Below are positions 8,382 through 17,122 of a DNA stretch of 64,000 nucleotides, in pieces (the first letter of the stretch is position 1; every line of letters begins with the position of its first letter). This DNA comes from CAVQEK01 sp963711495 (GTDB lineage: Bacteria; Bacteroidota; Bacteroidia; Cytophagales; Cyclobacteriaceae), in NCBI GenBank assembly GCA_963711495.1, contig CAVQEK010000010.1:62001-126000 (forward strand), written 5' to 3'. The notes under the pieces were generated by a model. It had not been told where the DNA came from, did no database searches, and saw only the letters and a program-made list of their open reading frames with translations. The translations under genes were made by a program, and so were the position numbers.

Positions 8382-8402
8382 CTAAAAAGTGATCCCGCTG
8401 GG
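8382..8402. repeat. attR, 21-bp direct repeat overlapping tRNA-Lys 3' end
   Basis: Exact match to 1057-1077. Positions 8390-8402 are the final 13 nt of tRNA-Lys (acceptor stem 3' side and the end of the T stem). Integration therefore rebuilt a complete tRNA at this end. Confidence 0.8.
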
Positions 8403-8462
8403 GCTCGAACCCAGGACCCTCTCCTTAAAAGGGAGATGCTCTACCTGCTGAGCTACGGAATC
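8390..8462 (-). tRNA. tRNA-Lys (anticodon TTT)
   Basis: A 73-nt cloverleaf on the minus strand. The acceptor stem pairs GATTCCG with CGGGATC, with one T-G pair. The D arm begins TAGCTCAG. The anticodon arm pairs TCTCC with GGAGA around the loop CTTTTAA, giving anticodon TTT. The T arm contains GGTTCGAGCCC. The discriminator base is A, and CCA is not encoded, as is common in Bacteroidota. Its 3' end is the attachment site used by the adjoining element. Confidence 0.95.
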
Positions 8463-8526
8463 TAATGAAATTTAATTTGGTTTTTTACGGCCAGTCCCCG
8501 TAATTGGACTGCAAATTTAGGCGCTT

Positions 8527-9276
8527 ATGTTTAAAAGCCAAACCACAAAACATAAAATCTTCGCAATATTTTTGTTTCAGTATCTATTCATCTCAATATC
8601 AGGATATTGCAGCCCATTAAAGGAAAGTCTGTCCATCGCTGATTCATTATTTAATGAAAAAAAATATACACAGGCTTTCGAAATTTACGATGATATTCTC
8701 ACCAGTTCACATGAAGTTACTCCTTCCATGTTGTTAAAAATGGCTTTTATCAAAGAAGGGCTGGAAGATTACACCGATGCCTTGTATTACCTGAATATTT
8801 ACTATGACAAGACTTCAGACAAAAGGGCTTTGTTGAAAATGCAGGACATGGCTAAAAAACACAATCTGGAAGGTTACGATTATAGCGATACACAATTCTT
8901 TCTCAATATTTTTCACCGGTATTACAGTGAGATTACCTTTGCTATTTTGGCGATAACCTTGTTTGTGTTTAGTATTATGATCTATCGTGCCAGAGTAACC
9001 AAAAAACGACCCATATTTTCCGGATCAGTTTTTATCCTTTTTTTAACCTTTCTGTTTTATCTCAATAATTTTGGTCGTGAAAATCCCAAGGCTATTATTT
9101 TTAATAACCAGGTCTACCTCATGAAGGGACCTTCTGCCGGAGCAGACGTCATTGAAATTGTTAAAAAAGGTCACCGCGTAGAAGTACTGGGACACGAAGA
9201 TGTCTGGACAAAAATTGAATGGGACAATCAGATTGCCTATGTCAAATCCGACAATCTGAAAACTATTAAACTTTAA
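8527..9276 (+). CDS. TPR and SH3b-domain membrane protein (BatE-like)
   Basis: A 249-aa protein with a signal peptide (residues 1-29). Two or three TPR-like helical repeats follow (about 35-120; SLFNEKKYTQAFEIYDDIL). Two adjacent transmembrane segments lie at about 137-152 and 164-182. A C-terminal bacterial SH3 domain (about 190-245) contains VYLMKGPSAGADVI and the terminal WTKIEWDNQIAYVKSDNLK. This TPR-TM-TM-SH3 order is that of BatE-like proteins of Bacteroidota aerotolerance clusters, though no other Bat gene is near. It probably sits in the inner membrane with both soluble domains on the periplasmic side, acting as an interaction platform. It starts 64 bp from the tRNA and is transcribed away from it. 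Confidence 0.75.
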   Translation: MFKSQTTKHKIFAIFLFQYLFISISGYCSPLKESLSIADSLFNEKKYTQAFEIYDDILTSSHEVTPSMLLKMAFIKEGLEDYTDALYYLNIYYDKTSDKRALLKMQDMAKKHNLEGYDYSDTQFFLNIFHRYYSEITFAILAITLFVFSIMIYRARVTKKRPIFSGSVFILFLTFLFYLNNFGRENPKAIIFNNQVYLMKGPSAGADVIEIVKKGHRVEVLGHEDVWTKIEWDNQIAYVKSDNLKTIKL

Positions 9277-9303
9277 TATTTCTGAGACGCTTAAAATTCT
9301 CGC

Positions 9304-10110
9304 CTATTTAAAAGGTGAATCTGGTTCTTTAGCCATATGATTGTAAACAATATTGTCCATCATTCCTGGAAAAAATTTATTTAACCACACGACAAGTTTT
9401 CCTTGAGTAGTCAATACCAGGTCGCGTTTTTTATTTTTCCAGGCTTTCAAAGTTGCACGGGCAACCGCTTCCGGCGTCATCATTTTTCCTTCATCACGCG
9501 GAGATTCTCCCTGCGCCGAGCCATCCGCCATGAGCGCATTTTCGCGGATATTGGTACCCGTAAATCCCGGACTTACGACCAGAATTTGGAGGTTGCGTTT
9601 CATTACTTCGGTTCGCAATGATTCAAAAAATCCTTCCATGGCATATTTGGATGCCGTATAAGCCGTTCTCGCCGGTGTACCCCGGTGACCATTGATGGAC
9701 GATATCGCAATAATACCACCTTTGCTTTTAAGCAGGTAAGGGAGTGCATATTTTGTGGCGTAAACGGCCCCATAAAAATTAACATCCATAACCTGTTTGA
9801 ACACGTCCATTTGCAGATCTTCAAACATTGCCCGCATCGATATGCCCGCATTAATGATCAGAATATCTATTTTACCGTACCATTCAATCGCTGCCTGGAT
9901 CATCCTATGATTATCTTCTTCTATTGCTGCATCCGCTTTCACGACGATGTGATCAATTGATTTTTGCTTCAGGAAATCAGATAGCCTTTTTAATTTTTCT
10001 TCGCTTCTTCCCATGGCAACAATTTTAGCTCCTTGTGCGCCATAAATTTCTGCATAAGCTTTGCCAATTCCGGAAGTAGCGCCAGTAACAATAATGACTT
10101 TGTCTTTCAT
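9304..10110 (-). CDS. Short-chain dehydrogenase/reductase (SDR family)
   Basis: A 268-aa classical SDR. The nucleotide-binding TGATSGIGKAYAE lies at residues 8-20, NAGIS at about 87-91 (the NNAG equivalent), the catalytic Ser in ISSINGH at about 140, and YTASK with catalytic Tyr and Lys at about 155-159. PGFTGTNI follows the usual PG motif. It is an NAD(P)-dependent oxidoreductase of the cytosol or inner face of the membrane. The C-terminal hydrophobic and basic segment (KNKKRDLVLTTQGKLVVWLN) resembles DltE/reductase-type SDRs that act on lipid-like substrates. Substrate not predictable. It is divergently transcribed from the PLP enzyme at 10221 across 110 bp and convergent with the BatE-like gene. 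Confidence 0.9.
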   Translation of the reverse strand: MKDKVIIVTGATSGIGKAYAEIYGAQGAKIVAMGRSEEKLKRLSDFLKQKSIDHIVVKADAAIEEDNHRMIQAAIEWYGKIDILIINAGISMRAMFEDLQMDVFKQVMDVNFYGAVYATKYALPYLLKSKGGIIAISSINGHRGTPARTAYTASKYAMEGFFESLRTEVMKRNLQILVVSPGFTGTNIRENALMADGSAQGESPRDEGKMMTPEAVARATLKAWKNKKRDLVLTTQGKLVVWLNKFFPGMMDNIVYNHMAKEPDSPFK

Positions 10111-10220
10111 GTTTTTCTATTATGAAATTCTCATGGAACAATATTCCCGAATTCTGACAAAAGAACAAAAAAGCTAGTATCTTTTGTGCCTCAAAAATTA
10201 AAACAAATAGAAACCCAATC

Positions 10221-11396
10221 ATGCGAGATCAATTACCTGTCTCTGAAATCGTCAACCATTTAGGGGAAGAACGAGACCTGTATTTTAATGCGGCAGTACC
10301 CCCTATTGTGCAAGCTTCCAATTTTTGTTTTAAGGATGTCTCGGAAATGCGCTATGCGCTGCAGCATGAAAGCGAAATACCTTTTTACACCAGGGGAAGC
10401 AACCCTACCATTGATATTTTGCGAAAAAAAATAGCTGGCCTCGAGCACACCGAAGACGCCCTGATCTTTGCCAGCGGAAGCGCTGCTATTGCCGCAGCCA
10501 TCATGAATCAGGTAAAAAGTGGCGATCATGTGGTATGCATTCAAAATCCTTATAGCTGGACTAAAAAGCTTTTAAGCAATCTGTTGTCGCAATATGGCGT
10601 TACGGTAACTTATGTAGATGGTAGCACTACTGAGGTATTTATCAGGGCAATTCAGACAAATACCAAAGTCATTTTTCTCGAAAGCCCTAATTCGTGGACG
10701 TATGAAATGCAGGATATCGAATCCGTGACTGAACTGGCAAAAAAGCATCAAATCACCACGATGATAGACAACAGCTATGCCTCCCCGATCAACATGAATC
10801 CGGCGGATTTCGGTGTCGATATTATCCTGCACTCCGCCACCAAATACATTAGCGGACACAGCGATACAGTAGCAGGTGTGCTCTGCGCTTCAAAAGAAAT
10901 TGTATCCGGAATATTTACTTCGGAATTTATGACCATCGGTGGCATCATCTCTCCGTTCAATGCCTGGTTGTTGCTGAGAGGTTTGCGCACATTGGAAATC
11001 AGGATGCAGCGCGTAGCGGAAAGCGCTGGAAAAATTGTGCATTTTCTGGAAAATCATCCGGCTGTAGTACAGGTTTTCTATCCGCATTCAGCCACTTATA
11101 AACAACCGGCATTGGCCAACAAATATTTAAAAAAAGGGGCCGGTCAATTCACCATTCTGCTAAAGAGTCAAGACGCCCATAAAATCGAGCAGTTCTGCAA
11201 TTCCTTGCGATATTTCTTACTGGGATGTTCTTGGGGAGGACACGAATCCCTCATATTTCCAGCCATCACTTTGCATACCTCTGAAAATTACAGCACCAGT
11301 GCATTTCCCATTAATATGATCCGGTTTTATATCGGGCTCGAAGAACCAGCGCTGTTAATCGACGATCTGAAAGTGGCGCTGGAAAAATTGGAATAA
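10221..11396 (+). CDS. Cys/Met metabolism PLP-dependent enzyme (trans-sulfuration family)
   Basis: A 391-aa enzyme of the cystathionine gamma-synthase / beta- or gamma-lyase family (fold type I), near the usual 380-400 aa. TRGSNPT (57-63) and ASGSAAI (84-90) match the substrate- and phosphate-binding loops. MIDNSYASP (181-189) holds the Asp that contacts the pyridine nitrogen, and SATKYISGHSD has the Schiff-base Lys at residue 208. It may act in methionine, cysteine or homocysteine metabolism. The cofactor-ring stacking Tyr seen after the SGMAAI block in many members is in the PYSWTK segment. Which reaction (synthase or lyase) cannot be told. No sulfur-metabolism gene lies next to it. Start ATG at 10221, soon after a 110-bp divergent promoter region. 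Confidence 0.88.
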   Translation: MRDQLPVSEIVNHLGEERDLYFNAAVPPIVQASNFCFKDVSEMRYALQHESEIPFYTRGSNPTIDILRKKIAGLEHTEDALIFASGSAAIAAAIMNQVKSGDHVVCIQNPYSWTKKLLSNLLSQYGVTVTYVDGSTTEVFIRAIQTNTKVIFLESPNSWTYEMQDIESVTELAKKHQITTMIDNSYASPINMNPADFGVDIILHSATKYISGHSDTVAGVLCASKEIVSGIFTSEFMTIGGIISPFNAWLLLRGLRTLEIRMQRVAESAGKIVHFLENHPAVVQVFYPHSATYKQPALANKYLKKGAGQFTILLKSQDAHKIEQFCNSLRYFLLGCSWGGHESLIFPAITLHTSENYSTSAFPINMIRFYIGLEEPALLIDDLKVALEKLE

Positions 11397-11489
11397 ATTG
11401 AATTGAATATCTCATTTGTTCATCACAATGTTTTGTTTCTTTTTTTATTTACTTTGTTTTGAAAACTACCAAATATTCAGTGGTCCAGT

Positions 11490-14400
11490 ATGAATGAATA
11501 TCTTTTAAAAGCAATCACCCGCCTTTTTGCCATTGTTGCCAAAGAACATGTATCTGATAATGAGCGGGAGAAAATAAAAGAATTCATATTCCGCCAGGTA
11601 AACAGTGAAGAAGCGGAAGAATATCTCAAAATCTTTGATGAATTCAGTAAAACCTCTGAAGAAAGACTGGAGGAAGGTTTTGCGGAAAGGGAAGATTCCG
11701 AAATGGATCGTGAAACCGAAGAATTTGTCGAAGAGTGGGCCAACATTATTTTGATTTGTAAAAGGATCAACAAGGAACTCACCCAATATTTGAAAGTTTT
11801 ATTGGTCCTTCGTTTGGTTGAATTAATTCAATCGGAAAGCCATCTCACTGAAAGACAGGAAAATCTGCTCTATTATATCTGTAAAAGCATCAATGTCGAC
11901 AACGAGATTCTCAAAATCATAAAAAAATATGTTTTTGGCCAGGACATCAATGAGTTGCTCCATGAAAATATTCTTATTGTGGATGACGGTTCGGCGGAAG
12001 ATTACAGTGATTGCAAACACATAGAGCGACCAAACCTTACTGGATTTATTGCCATTTTATATTTACCTGAATTGGAAACCTACTTCATGAAATATATTGG
12101 CATATCATCCATACGGTTAAATGGTATTTCCATTCGCAGCAGAACCATTGAAGCTTTCCCGGCGGGCAGCAATATCCGTGGTGATAAAGTAAGACCTATT
12201 TACTACAGTGATGTGGTCAGCCGGTTCAAAGTGACGGAAGAAACTTCCATGATCTCCTTAGTGGCAGACAACATCAGCTTGAAATTCAAGCAGGGACGTA
12301 TTGGTTTGAGGAACATATTCATCAATGAAGAGTCAGGAAAACTGGTGGGCATTATGGGGGCCAGCGGTTCCGGAAAATCGACCTTGCTTGAAGTTATGAA
12401 TGGAAAGATCAAACCGTTCAAAGGCAAGGTCACCATTAATGGCATCGATGTGCATGCTGTTCCCGAGAAACTTGAAGGTTTGATTGGCTACGTGCCGCAA
12501 GACGATTTGCTGATGGAAGATTTAACTGTTTTTCAGAATTTATATTATGCTGCCAAGCTTTGTCTTGCCAACTATTCCGAAGAAGAGACTTTTAATATAG
12601 TTAATCAGACATTGTATGCTTTGGGTTTATTTGATATTAAAGACCTGATAGTCGGTAATCCACTTCAAAAAATTATTAGCGGAGGCCAACGTAAAAGACT
12701 GAATATCGCACTGGAATTGCTTCGGGAACCAGCCATATTGTTTATTGATGAACCTACTTCGGGATTGTCATCGCGCGATTCTGAAATTTTAATGGACATA
12801 CTCAAAGACCTGGCCCTTAAAGGCAAGCTTATTTTCGTCACCATCCATCAGCCTTCCTCAGATATTTTTAAGATGTTCGACAGCCTGATCATACTCGATG
12901 TCGGTGGATTTCAAATTTACTACGGCAATCCGGTGGATGCTGTGGTATATTTTAGAGATGTTGTGAATATGGTACAACGAGACCAGGGAGCCTGTCCGGT
13001 GTGTGGTAATGTGAAAATTGAACAGATTTTCAGCATCATAGAAACCCGGGTGGTCAATGAATACGGTCAATTAACCAATAAAAGAAAAATCTCTCCATCG
13101 GAATGGAGTGGTTATTTCCAGAAAAATTTCAAACCCAAAACGCATATTAAGTATTACCAACTTCCCCTGACTACTTTTAAAATTCCTTCACGTCTTGATC
13201 AATTTAAGATATTTTCCATCAGGGATATCCTGTCAAAATGGAAAAATACCCAGTATATGATCATTAATTTTCTGGAGGCCCCATTGCTGGCACTCATTAT
13301 TGGATACTTCGTGCGATATTATAATACCTTCAATCATGACCAGACAAGTTATACCTTTGGCGATAATCCGAATATCCCTACTTATTTTTTCATGAGCATC
13401 ATTGTGGCGCTTTTTATGGGACTTACGGTTAGTGGCGAAGAAATTATTAAAGACCGTAAAGTTCTGGCCAGAGAAAAATTCCTTAACCTCAGCCGGGGTA
13501 GTTACCTATCTTCGAAGATGATCATCATGTTTGTGATCTCGGCTTTCCAAATGTTGTCATTTGTTATCGTTGCCAACTGGTTGCTACAATTCAAAGGCAT
13601 GTATTTTGCCGATTGGGCCATGTTATTTTCGGCTGCCTGCTTTGCCAATATAATTGGTTTGAACATCTCTTCTGCTTTCAACTCAGTGATTACCGTGTAT
13701 ATTTTGGTGCCCATTATTCTCATCCCTCAACTGATGTTTAATGGAGTGGCCATAGATTTTGACAAACTGAATCCAAAAATCACGGACGTTGACAAAGTGC
13801 CAATGTTGGGCGAACTGATGACCAGCAAATGGGCCTATGAATCAATCATGGTGCACCAGTTTAAAAATAATGATTTTGAAAAGAACTTTTATGCGTTTGA
13901 CAAACGAATGGCTAATGCACAGTACAAGTATGCTTATTATATTCCCAGTTTGTTGTCCAACTTGCAAATGTGTCAATCCGTCTTACAAAAAGAAAAACCA
14001 CCAAGCCAAATTGAGGACCCCATTCTTCTGTTACGTCACGAAATTTCAAAGGAATTGGCAATTTTTGGCGATGACAAATTTCCTGATTTCAACAGACTAA
14101 ATATTTCAGATTTTGACTCCACAGTATATGAGCATACAGAAAATTTTCTGAGTACGTTGAAAAAAGTTTATATCAACCGTTATAAAAAAGCACAGGAAGA
14201 AAAAGACGCCTATATCGCAAAACTTATTAAAAACAAAACGGATCAACAGCATTTTCAGAAAATTGAAGCTGCCTATAAAAATGAAAAACTTTCTGAGATA
14301 GTACGGAATATTTCCTCCCCGGTCCGGATTATTGAATTTGGACATCGATTAATAAGAAAAATAGATCCGATCTATGCTGATCCTTCCGTACCTGAAAACC

Positions 14401-14636
14401 CGTTGAATTTCAGAACGCATTACTATGCTCCACAAAAGTACTTTGCCGGACGGTTTTTTGACACTTTTTGGTTTAATCTATGCGTGATCTGGGCCATGAC
14501 TGTGATTGGCATGATTGCGCTTTATTTTGAATGGCTTAAAAAATTAATCTACATATTTGAATGGTTGAGCGATTTCAGTTTGCAATATTATGTCAGAAAA
14601 AATCAGGTTATCTTCAAAAAGCGTATGGGAATCTGA
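11490..14636 (+). CDS. Large ABC transporter fusion (ATPase plus ABCG/ABC-2-like membrane domain)
   Basis: A 1048-aa single-chain half-transporter. Residues 1-150 are a helical, TerB-like acidic region. Residues 160-250 are a beta-rich linker. The ATPase spans about 255-490, with P-loop GASGSGKST (290-298), signature ISGGQRKR (396-403), Walker B LFIDEPTSGL (417-426) and switch His in TIHQPSSD, all in the ABCG/white style. A CPVCG pair follows at about 500. The membrane part has helices at about 590-800 (FLEAPLLALIIGYFV, PTYFFMSIIVALFMGL) and a last helix near the C-terminus. A 200-residue charged insertion sits before that last helix. It probably exports or translocates lipids or other hydrophobic cargo as a dimer; substrate unknown. 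The downstream ridA-like gene overlaps it by 47 bp. Confidence 0.85.
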   Translation: MNEYLLKAITRLFAIVAKEHVSDNEREKIKEFIFRQVNSEEAEEYLKIFDEFSKTSEERLEEGFAEREDSEMDRETEEFVEEWANIILICKRINKELTQYLKVLLVLRLVELIQSESHLTERQENLLYYICKSINVDNEILKIIKKYVFGQDINELLHENILIVDDGSAEDYSDCKHIERPNLTGFIAILYLPELETYFMKYIGISSIRLNGISIRSRTIEAFPAGSNIRGDKVRPIYYSDVVSRFKVTEETSMISLVADNISLKFKQGRIGLRNIFINEESGKLVGIMGASGSGKSTLLEVMNGKIKPFKGKVTINGIDVHAVPEKLEGLIGYVPQDDLLMEDLTVFQNLYYAAKLCLANYSEEETFNIVNQTLYALGLFDIKDLIVGNPLQKIISGGQRKRLNIALELLREPAILFIDEPTSGLSSRDSEILMDILKDLALKGKLIFVTIHQPSSDIFKMFDSLIILDVGGFQIYYGNPVDAVVYFRDVVNMVQRDQGACPVCGNVKIEQIFSIIETRVVNEYGQLTNKRKISPSEWSGYFQKNFKPKTHIKYYQLPLTTFKIPSRLDQFKIFSIRDILSKWKNTQYMIINFLEAPLLALIIGYFVRYYNTFNHDQTSYTFGDNPNIPTYFFMSIIVALFMGLTVSGEEIIKDRKVLAREKFLNLSRGSYLSSKMIIMFVISAFQMLSFVIVANWLLQFKGMYFADWAMLFSAACFANIIGLNISSAFNSVITVYILVPIILIPQLMFNGVAIDFDKLNPKITDVDKVPMLGELMTSKWAYESIMVHQFKNNDFEKNFYAFDKRMANAQYKYAYYIPSLLSNLQMCQSVLQKEKPPSQIEDPILLLRHEISKELAIFGDDKFPDFNRLNISDFDSTVYEHTENFLSTLKKVYINRYKKAQEEKDAYIAKLIKNKTDQQHFQKIEAAYKNEKLSEIVRNISSPVRIIEFGHRLIRKIDPIYADPSVPENPLNFRTHYYAPQKYFAGRFFDTFWFNLCVIWAMTVIGMIALYFEWLKKLIYIFEWLSDFSLQYYVRKNQVIFKKRMGI

Positions 14637-14988
14637 AGTAGGTTACTCACGTGTTGTACGAATGGGGTCTGTGGTAGAAGTTTCCGGTACCACCGCTGTG
14701 GACGAAGAGGGCACATTAGTTGGAAAAAACGATCCATACCTCCAGGCACATTATATCTTTTCTAAAATTGAAAAGTATCTCAAAATGACTGGGACTTCTA
14801 TGAACGATGTGATAAAAACCCGTATGTATGTTATTAATATTGAACATTGGCAGGAAGTTGGACGCGCACACGCCGAATTTTTCGGTGAAATTAAACCCGC
14901 CGCAACGATGGTGGAAGTGAGCCGGTTGATTGATCCCGATCTGTTAGTAGAAATAGAAGTTACTGCCATAATCAATAATGAGTTATAA
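14590..14988 (+). CDS. RidA family protein (enamine/imine deaminase-like)
   Basis: A 132-aa RidA/YjgF/UK114 protein, close to the usual 125-135 aa. It shows the RidA core with VEVSGTTAVDEEG, a central helix FSKIEKYLKMTG, and the C-terminal ATMVEVSRLIDPDLLVEIE that holds the Glu and neighbouring residues lining the trimer cleft. The Arg that binds the substrate carboxylate in true RidA (usually in a xRxxV strand) may be the one in KTRMYV. It hydrolyses reactive enamines/imines from PLP enzymes, or belongs to a non-deaminating subgroup. Its start lies inside the 3' end of the ABC gene (47-bp overlap), so the two are co-transcribed, and the NUDIX gene follows 11 bp later. Confidence 0.9.
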   Translation: MSEKIRLSSKSVWESEVGYSRVVRMGSVVEVSGTTAVDEEGTLVGKNDPYLQAHYIFSKIEKYLKMTGTSMNDVIKTRMYVINIEHWQEVGRAHAEFFGEIKPAATMVEVSRLIDPDLLVEIEVTAIINNEL

Positions 14989-14999
14989 AAAATCGAATA

Positions 15000-15446
15000 A
15001 TGCCATATACCTATAATTATCCCAGACCAGCCGTTACCACTGATTGCATTGTGGTTTATCAAGATCAACACTCCTCGGAATTACTTTTAATCCAGCGAAA
15101 AAAAGACCCTTTTCAAAATATGTGGGCTTTACCGGGAGGTTTTGTGGAAATTGATGAACCCCTGGAAGCTGCGGCAAAACGCGAATTGAAAGAAGAAACA
15201 AATTTGGACCAAATCGAAATCGTACAATTTAAGACATATGGTGATCCGCATCGCGATCCGAGGGGCCGAACGATTTCTGTCGTATTTTATGGATTGATTC
15301 ATGAAAAATCGCCTAAAATCCAGGCAGGAGATGATGCGGGAGATGTCGGCTGGTTTCCTTTGAATAAATTACCAGCACTAGCTTTCGACCACGCCGCAAT
15401 AATTCAGGAGGCAAAAGAAACGATTTTAGCTAAAGTTTCAGAATAG
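15000..15446 (+). CDS. NUDIX hydrolase
   Basis: A 148-aa protein with a full Nudix box: GGFVEIDEPLEAAAKRE, then LKEETNL, matching G-x5-E-x7-R-E-x-x-E-E. This Mg2+-binding helix hydrolyses nucleoside diphosphates linked to another moiety. The PHRDPRGRTISVVF segment before the last strands resembles ADP-ribose pyrophosphatase or 8-oxo-dGTPase-like housecleaning enzymes. The exact substrate cannot be assigned. It is 11 bp downstream of the RidA gene and probably part of the same operon; both are metabolite-damage-control families. Confidence 0.9.
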   Translation: MPYTYNYPRPAVTTDCIVVYQDQHSSELLLIQRKKDPFQNMWALPGGFVEIDEPLEAAAKRELKEETNLDQIEIVQFKTYGDPHRDPRGRTISVVFYGLIHEKSPKIQAGDDAGDVGWFPLNKLPALAFDHAAIIQEAKETILAKVSE

Positions 15447-15774
15447 CCTAAGGGCAATACCACTACAACTGAAATATATTGTTTCGGCAGATAAATACCA
15501 CGTCATTAGAGCAATGATATCACGCAAAATCGAATGTTATATTTTGTTTCGAGAAACATAAAACCCTTAGGATCTCCCAATAATTCCCGGTTTTCACGAT
15601 TTCGGTTAAAACATACTGTTCGTTATCGAACGATGATTGTACATCACTGACGCAATACCGGCATTCGCTCAGTCCTGAAAAATGGTCTGAACAGCAGGAA
15701 ATGCGCTTTTTGAAATATGGCATTTGTTTTGGAATGTTTTGTGCAAATCCACCACGATGATTGACTTACAAATC
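15447..15774. other. Intergenic region without recognisable gene
   Basis: About 330 bp between the NUDIX stop and the chosen start of the next gene. Short frames on both strands look random. No terminator hairpin with a clear T-run was found. In-frame ATGs at 15757 and upstream codons from 15724 could extend the next gene, but they precede its signal peptide. Confidence 0.4.
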
Positions 15775-16917
15775 ATGCCTAAAATATTATACAGAAGAAT
15801 TGTTAACATTTTATCATTAATCGCTTTTTGGTTCCTTATAGATTGCCTGTCTGTTTCTGCCGAAGCCGGGTCTGGTAATTCAGCCAATATCTACTATTCA
15901 GAAGCATCACAGCCCGAACCAAAATTGTTTGATGAAGATATACCGCTAAATCTGATCATTGAATTTGATTTTAGCACTGTGTTGAATGATCGCAGCGATG
16001 ATCCTGATTACACCGGGGGAAGCCTCACCATTGTCGATGACGACAAAAACAAAACCTTGTTTAATATTAAGATTCGGGCTCGCGGAAATTCACGGCGATT
16101 ATATGGCATTTGTTCGTTTCCCCCTTTGAAAATCGATTTCAAGAAATCTGAAACAGTCAATACTATTTTTGATGGACAGAATAAATTGAAATTGGTCACC
16201 CATTGCAGTAATTTGAGTGATTATGAAGATTATATGCTGGAAGAATACCTGATCTATAAAACGTACAATCTATTAACAGACAATAGCTTCAGAGTACGTC
16301 TGGTAAAAATCACCTATAAGGATCTCAAACATCAATTTCCGGCAGAAAATCATTATGCCTTTTTATTGGAAGATGACGATGATATGGCTGCCCGAAATAA
16401 TAGCCACATCACAGATGTCAAAATATTGCATCCCGACAGTTGCAATCAAAATGCGGTGGATCTGGTCACTTTATTTCAGTATATGATCGGCAACACCGAT
16501 TGGTGGATTACAACACGACATAATGTCGTCATAATGCAACCCAATAACCAACAACTGCCAATACCTATACCTTACGATTTTGATTATTCAGGATGTATCG
16601 ATGCCATTTACGCTAAACCCAGCCCGCAGTTGAACATCAATTCCGTAACTGAGCACTATTTCCGCGGTTATTGCCGGACACCTGAAGATTATAAAAATAT
16701 TATTGAACAATTCAATTCAAAGAAAAATGAGATATTCGGACTTTATGAGAACTTTGATTATCTGGGTAAAAGAAAAATTAACAAGATGTTGAAATTTTTT
16801 AATGCGTTTTATGATATCATCAATAATCCTGATGCACTGAAAAATGAAATTGACAAAACCTGTATAACCACCCCCAGCGACAGTAATGTGGATAACCCGT
16901 CAGATGACAGTCGCTAA
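15775..16917 (+). CDS. Secreted protein, distantly CotH-kinase-like
   Basis: The ATG at 15775 is preferred because it directly precedes a signal peptide (basic ILYRR, then a hydrophobic stretch to SVSAEA). Alternative starts lie at 15757 and 15724. The mature part of about 350 aa has IRARGNSRR followed by FPPLKIDFKK and NKLKLVTHC, the order seen at the start of CotH-type spore-coat kinase folds (GNS-x, K-P, L-x-L). It later has IGNTDWW (the D-x-R-x-x-region equivalent) and PIPYDFDYSG, which could supply metal-binding acidic residues. The true CotH consensus is only partly matched, so a secreted protein or surface-glycan kinase is a suggestion. The C-terminus is acidic and low complexity. It stands alone between two unrelated units. 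Confidence 0.6.
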   Translation: MPKILYRRIVNILSLIAFWFLIDCLSVSAEAGSGNSANIYYSEASQPEPKLFDEDIPLNLIIEFDFSTVLNDRSDDPDYTGGSLTIVDDDKNKTLFNIKIRARGNSRRLYGICSFPPLKIDFKKSETVNTIFDGQNKLKLVTHCSNLSDYEDYMLEEYLIYKTYNLLTDNSFRVRLVKITYKDLKHQFPAENHYAFLLEDDDDMAARNNSHITDVKILHPDSCNQNAVDLVTLFQYMIGNTDWWITTRHNVVIMQPNNQQLPIPIPYDFDYSGCIDAIYAKPSPQLNINSVTEHYFRGYCRTPEDYKNIIEQFNSKKNEIFGLYENFDYLGKRKINKMLKFFNAFYDIINNPDALKNEIDKTCITTPSDSNVDNPSDDSR

Positions 16918-17122
16918 TAACACAATTGACCAATAAATTTTGTCATCAAATCTATACCATAGTACCGACCGCTATTCCCGGTGATTCCAAGGATATATAT
17001 CCTGATAATCTAAAAATGATATGCGATTCCGAATTGCGTCAACTTTTTCCTCAATTTCTGAAAATTGTTATTTACATCTTGATCATTGCAATAGGATGTG
17101 AACTATTAACCCTTTTCAAATA

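Larger units (their letters stand above)
1057..8402. mobile_element. Decayed integrative element (phage-satellite-like) inserted in tRNA-Lys
   Basis: A 21-bp direct repeat (1057-1077 and 8382-8402) flanks the region. The right copy overlaps the last 13 nt of tRNA-Lys, the classic footprint of tyrosine-recombinase integration at a tRNA 3' end. In between lie a tyrosine recombinase just inside the left repeat, a small intact gene, an HTH/excisionase-like gene, a PriCT_2/AAA_25 replication gene, iteron-like repeats, a VirE_N-type gene and an HK97-fold capsid gene. From about 3.5 kb onwards nearly every frame is broken by indels and stops, while genes outside the element are mostly intact. I see no terminase, portal, protease or tail gene. 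Best reading: a dead phage satellite (capsid-carrying) or a heavily deleted prophage. Confidence 0.8.
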
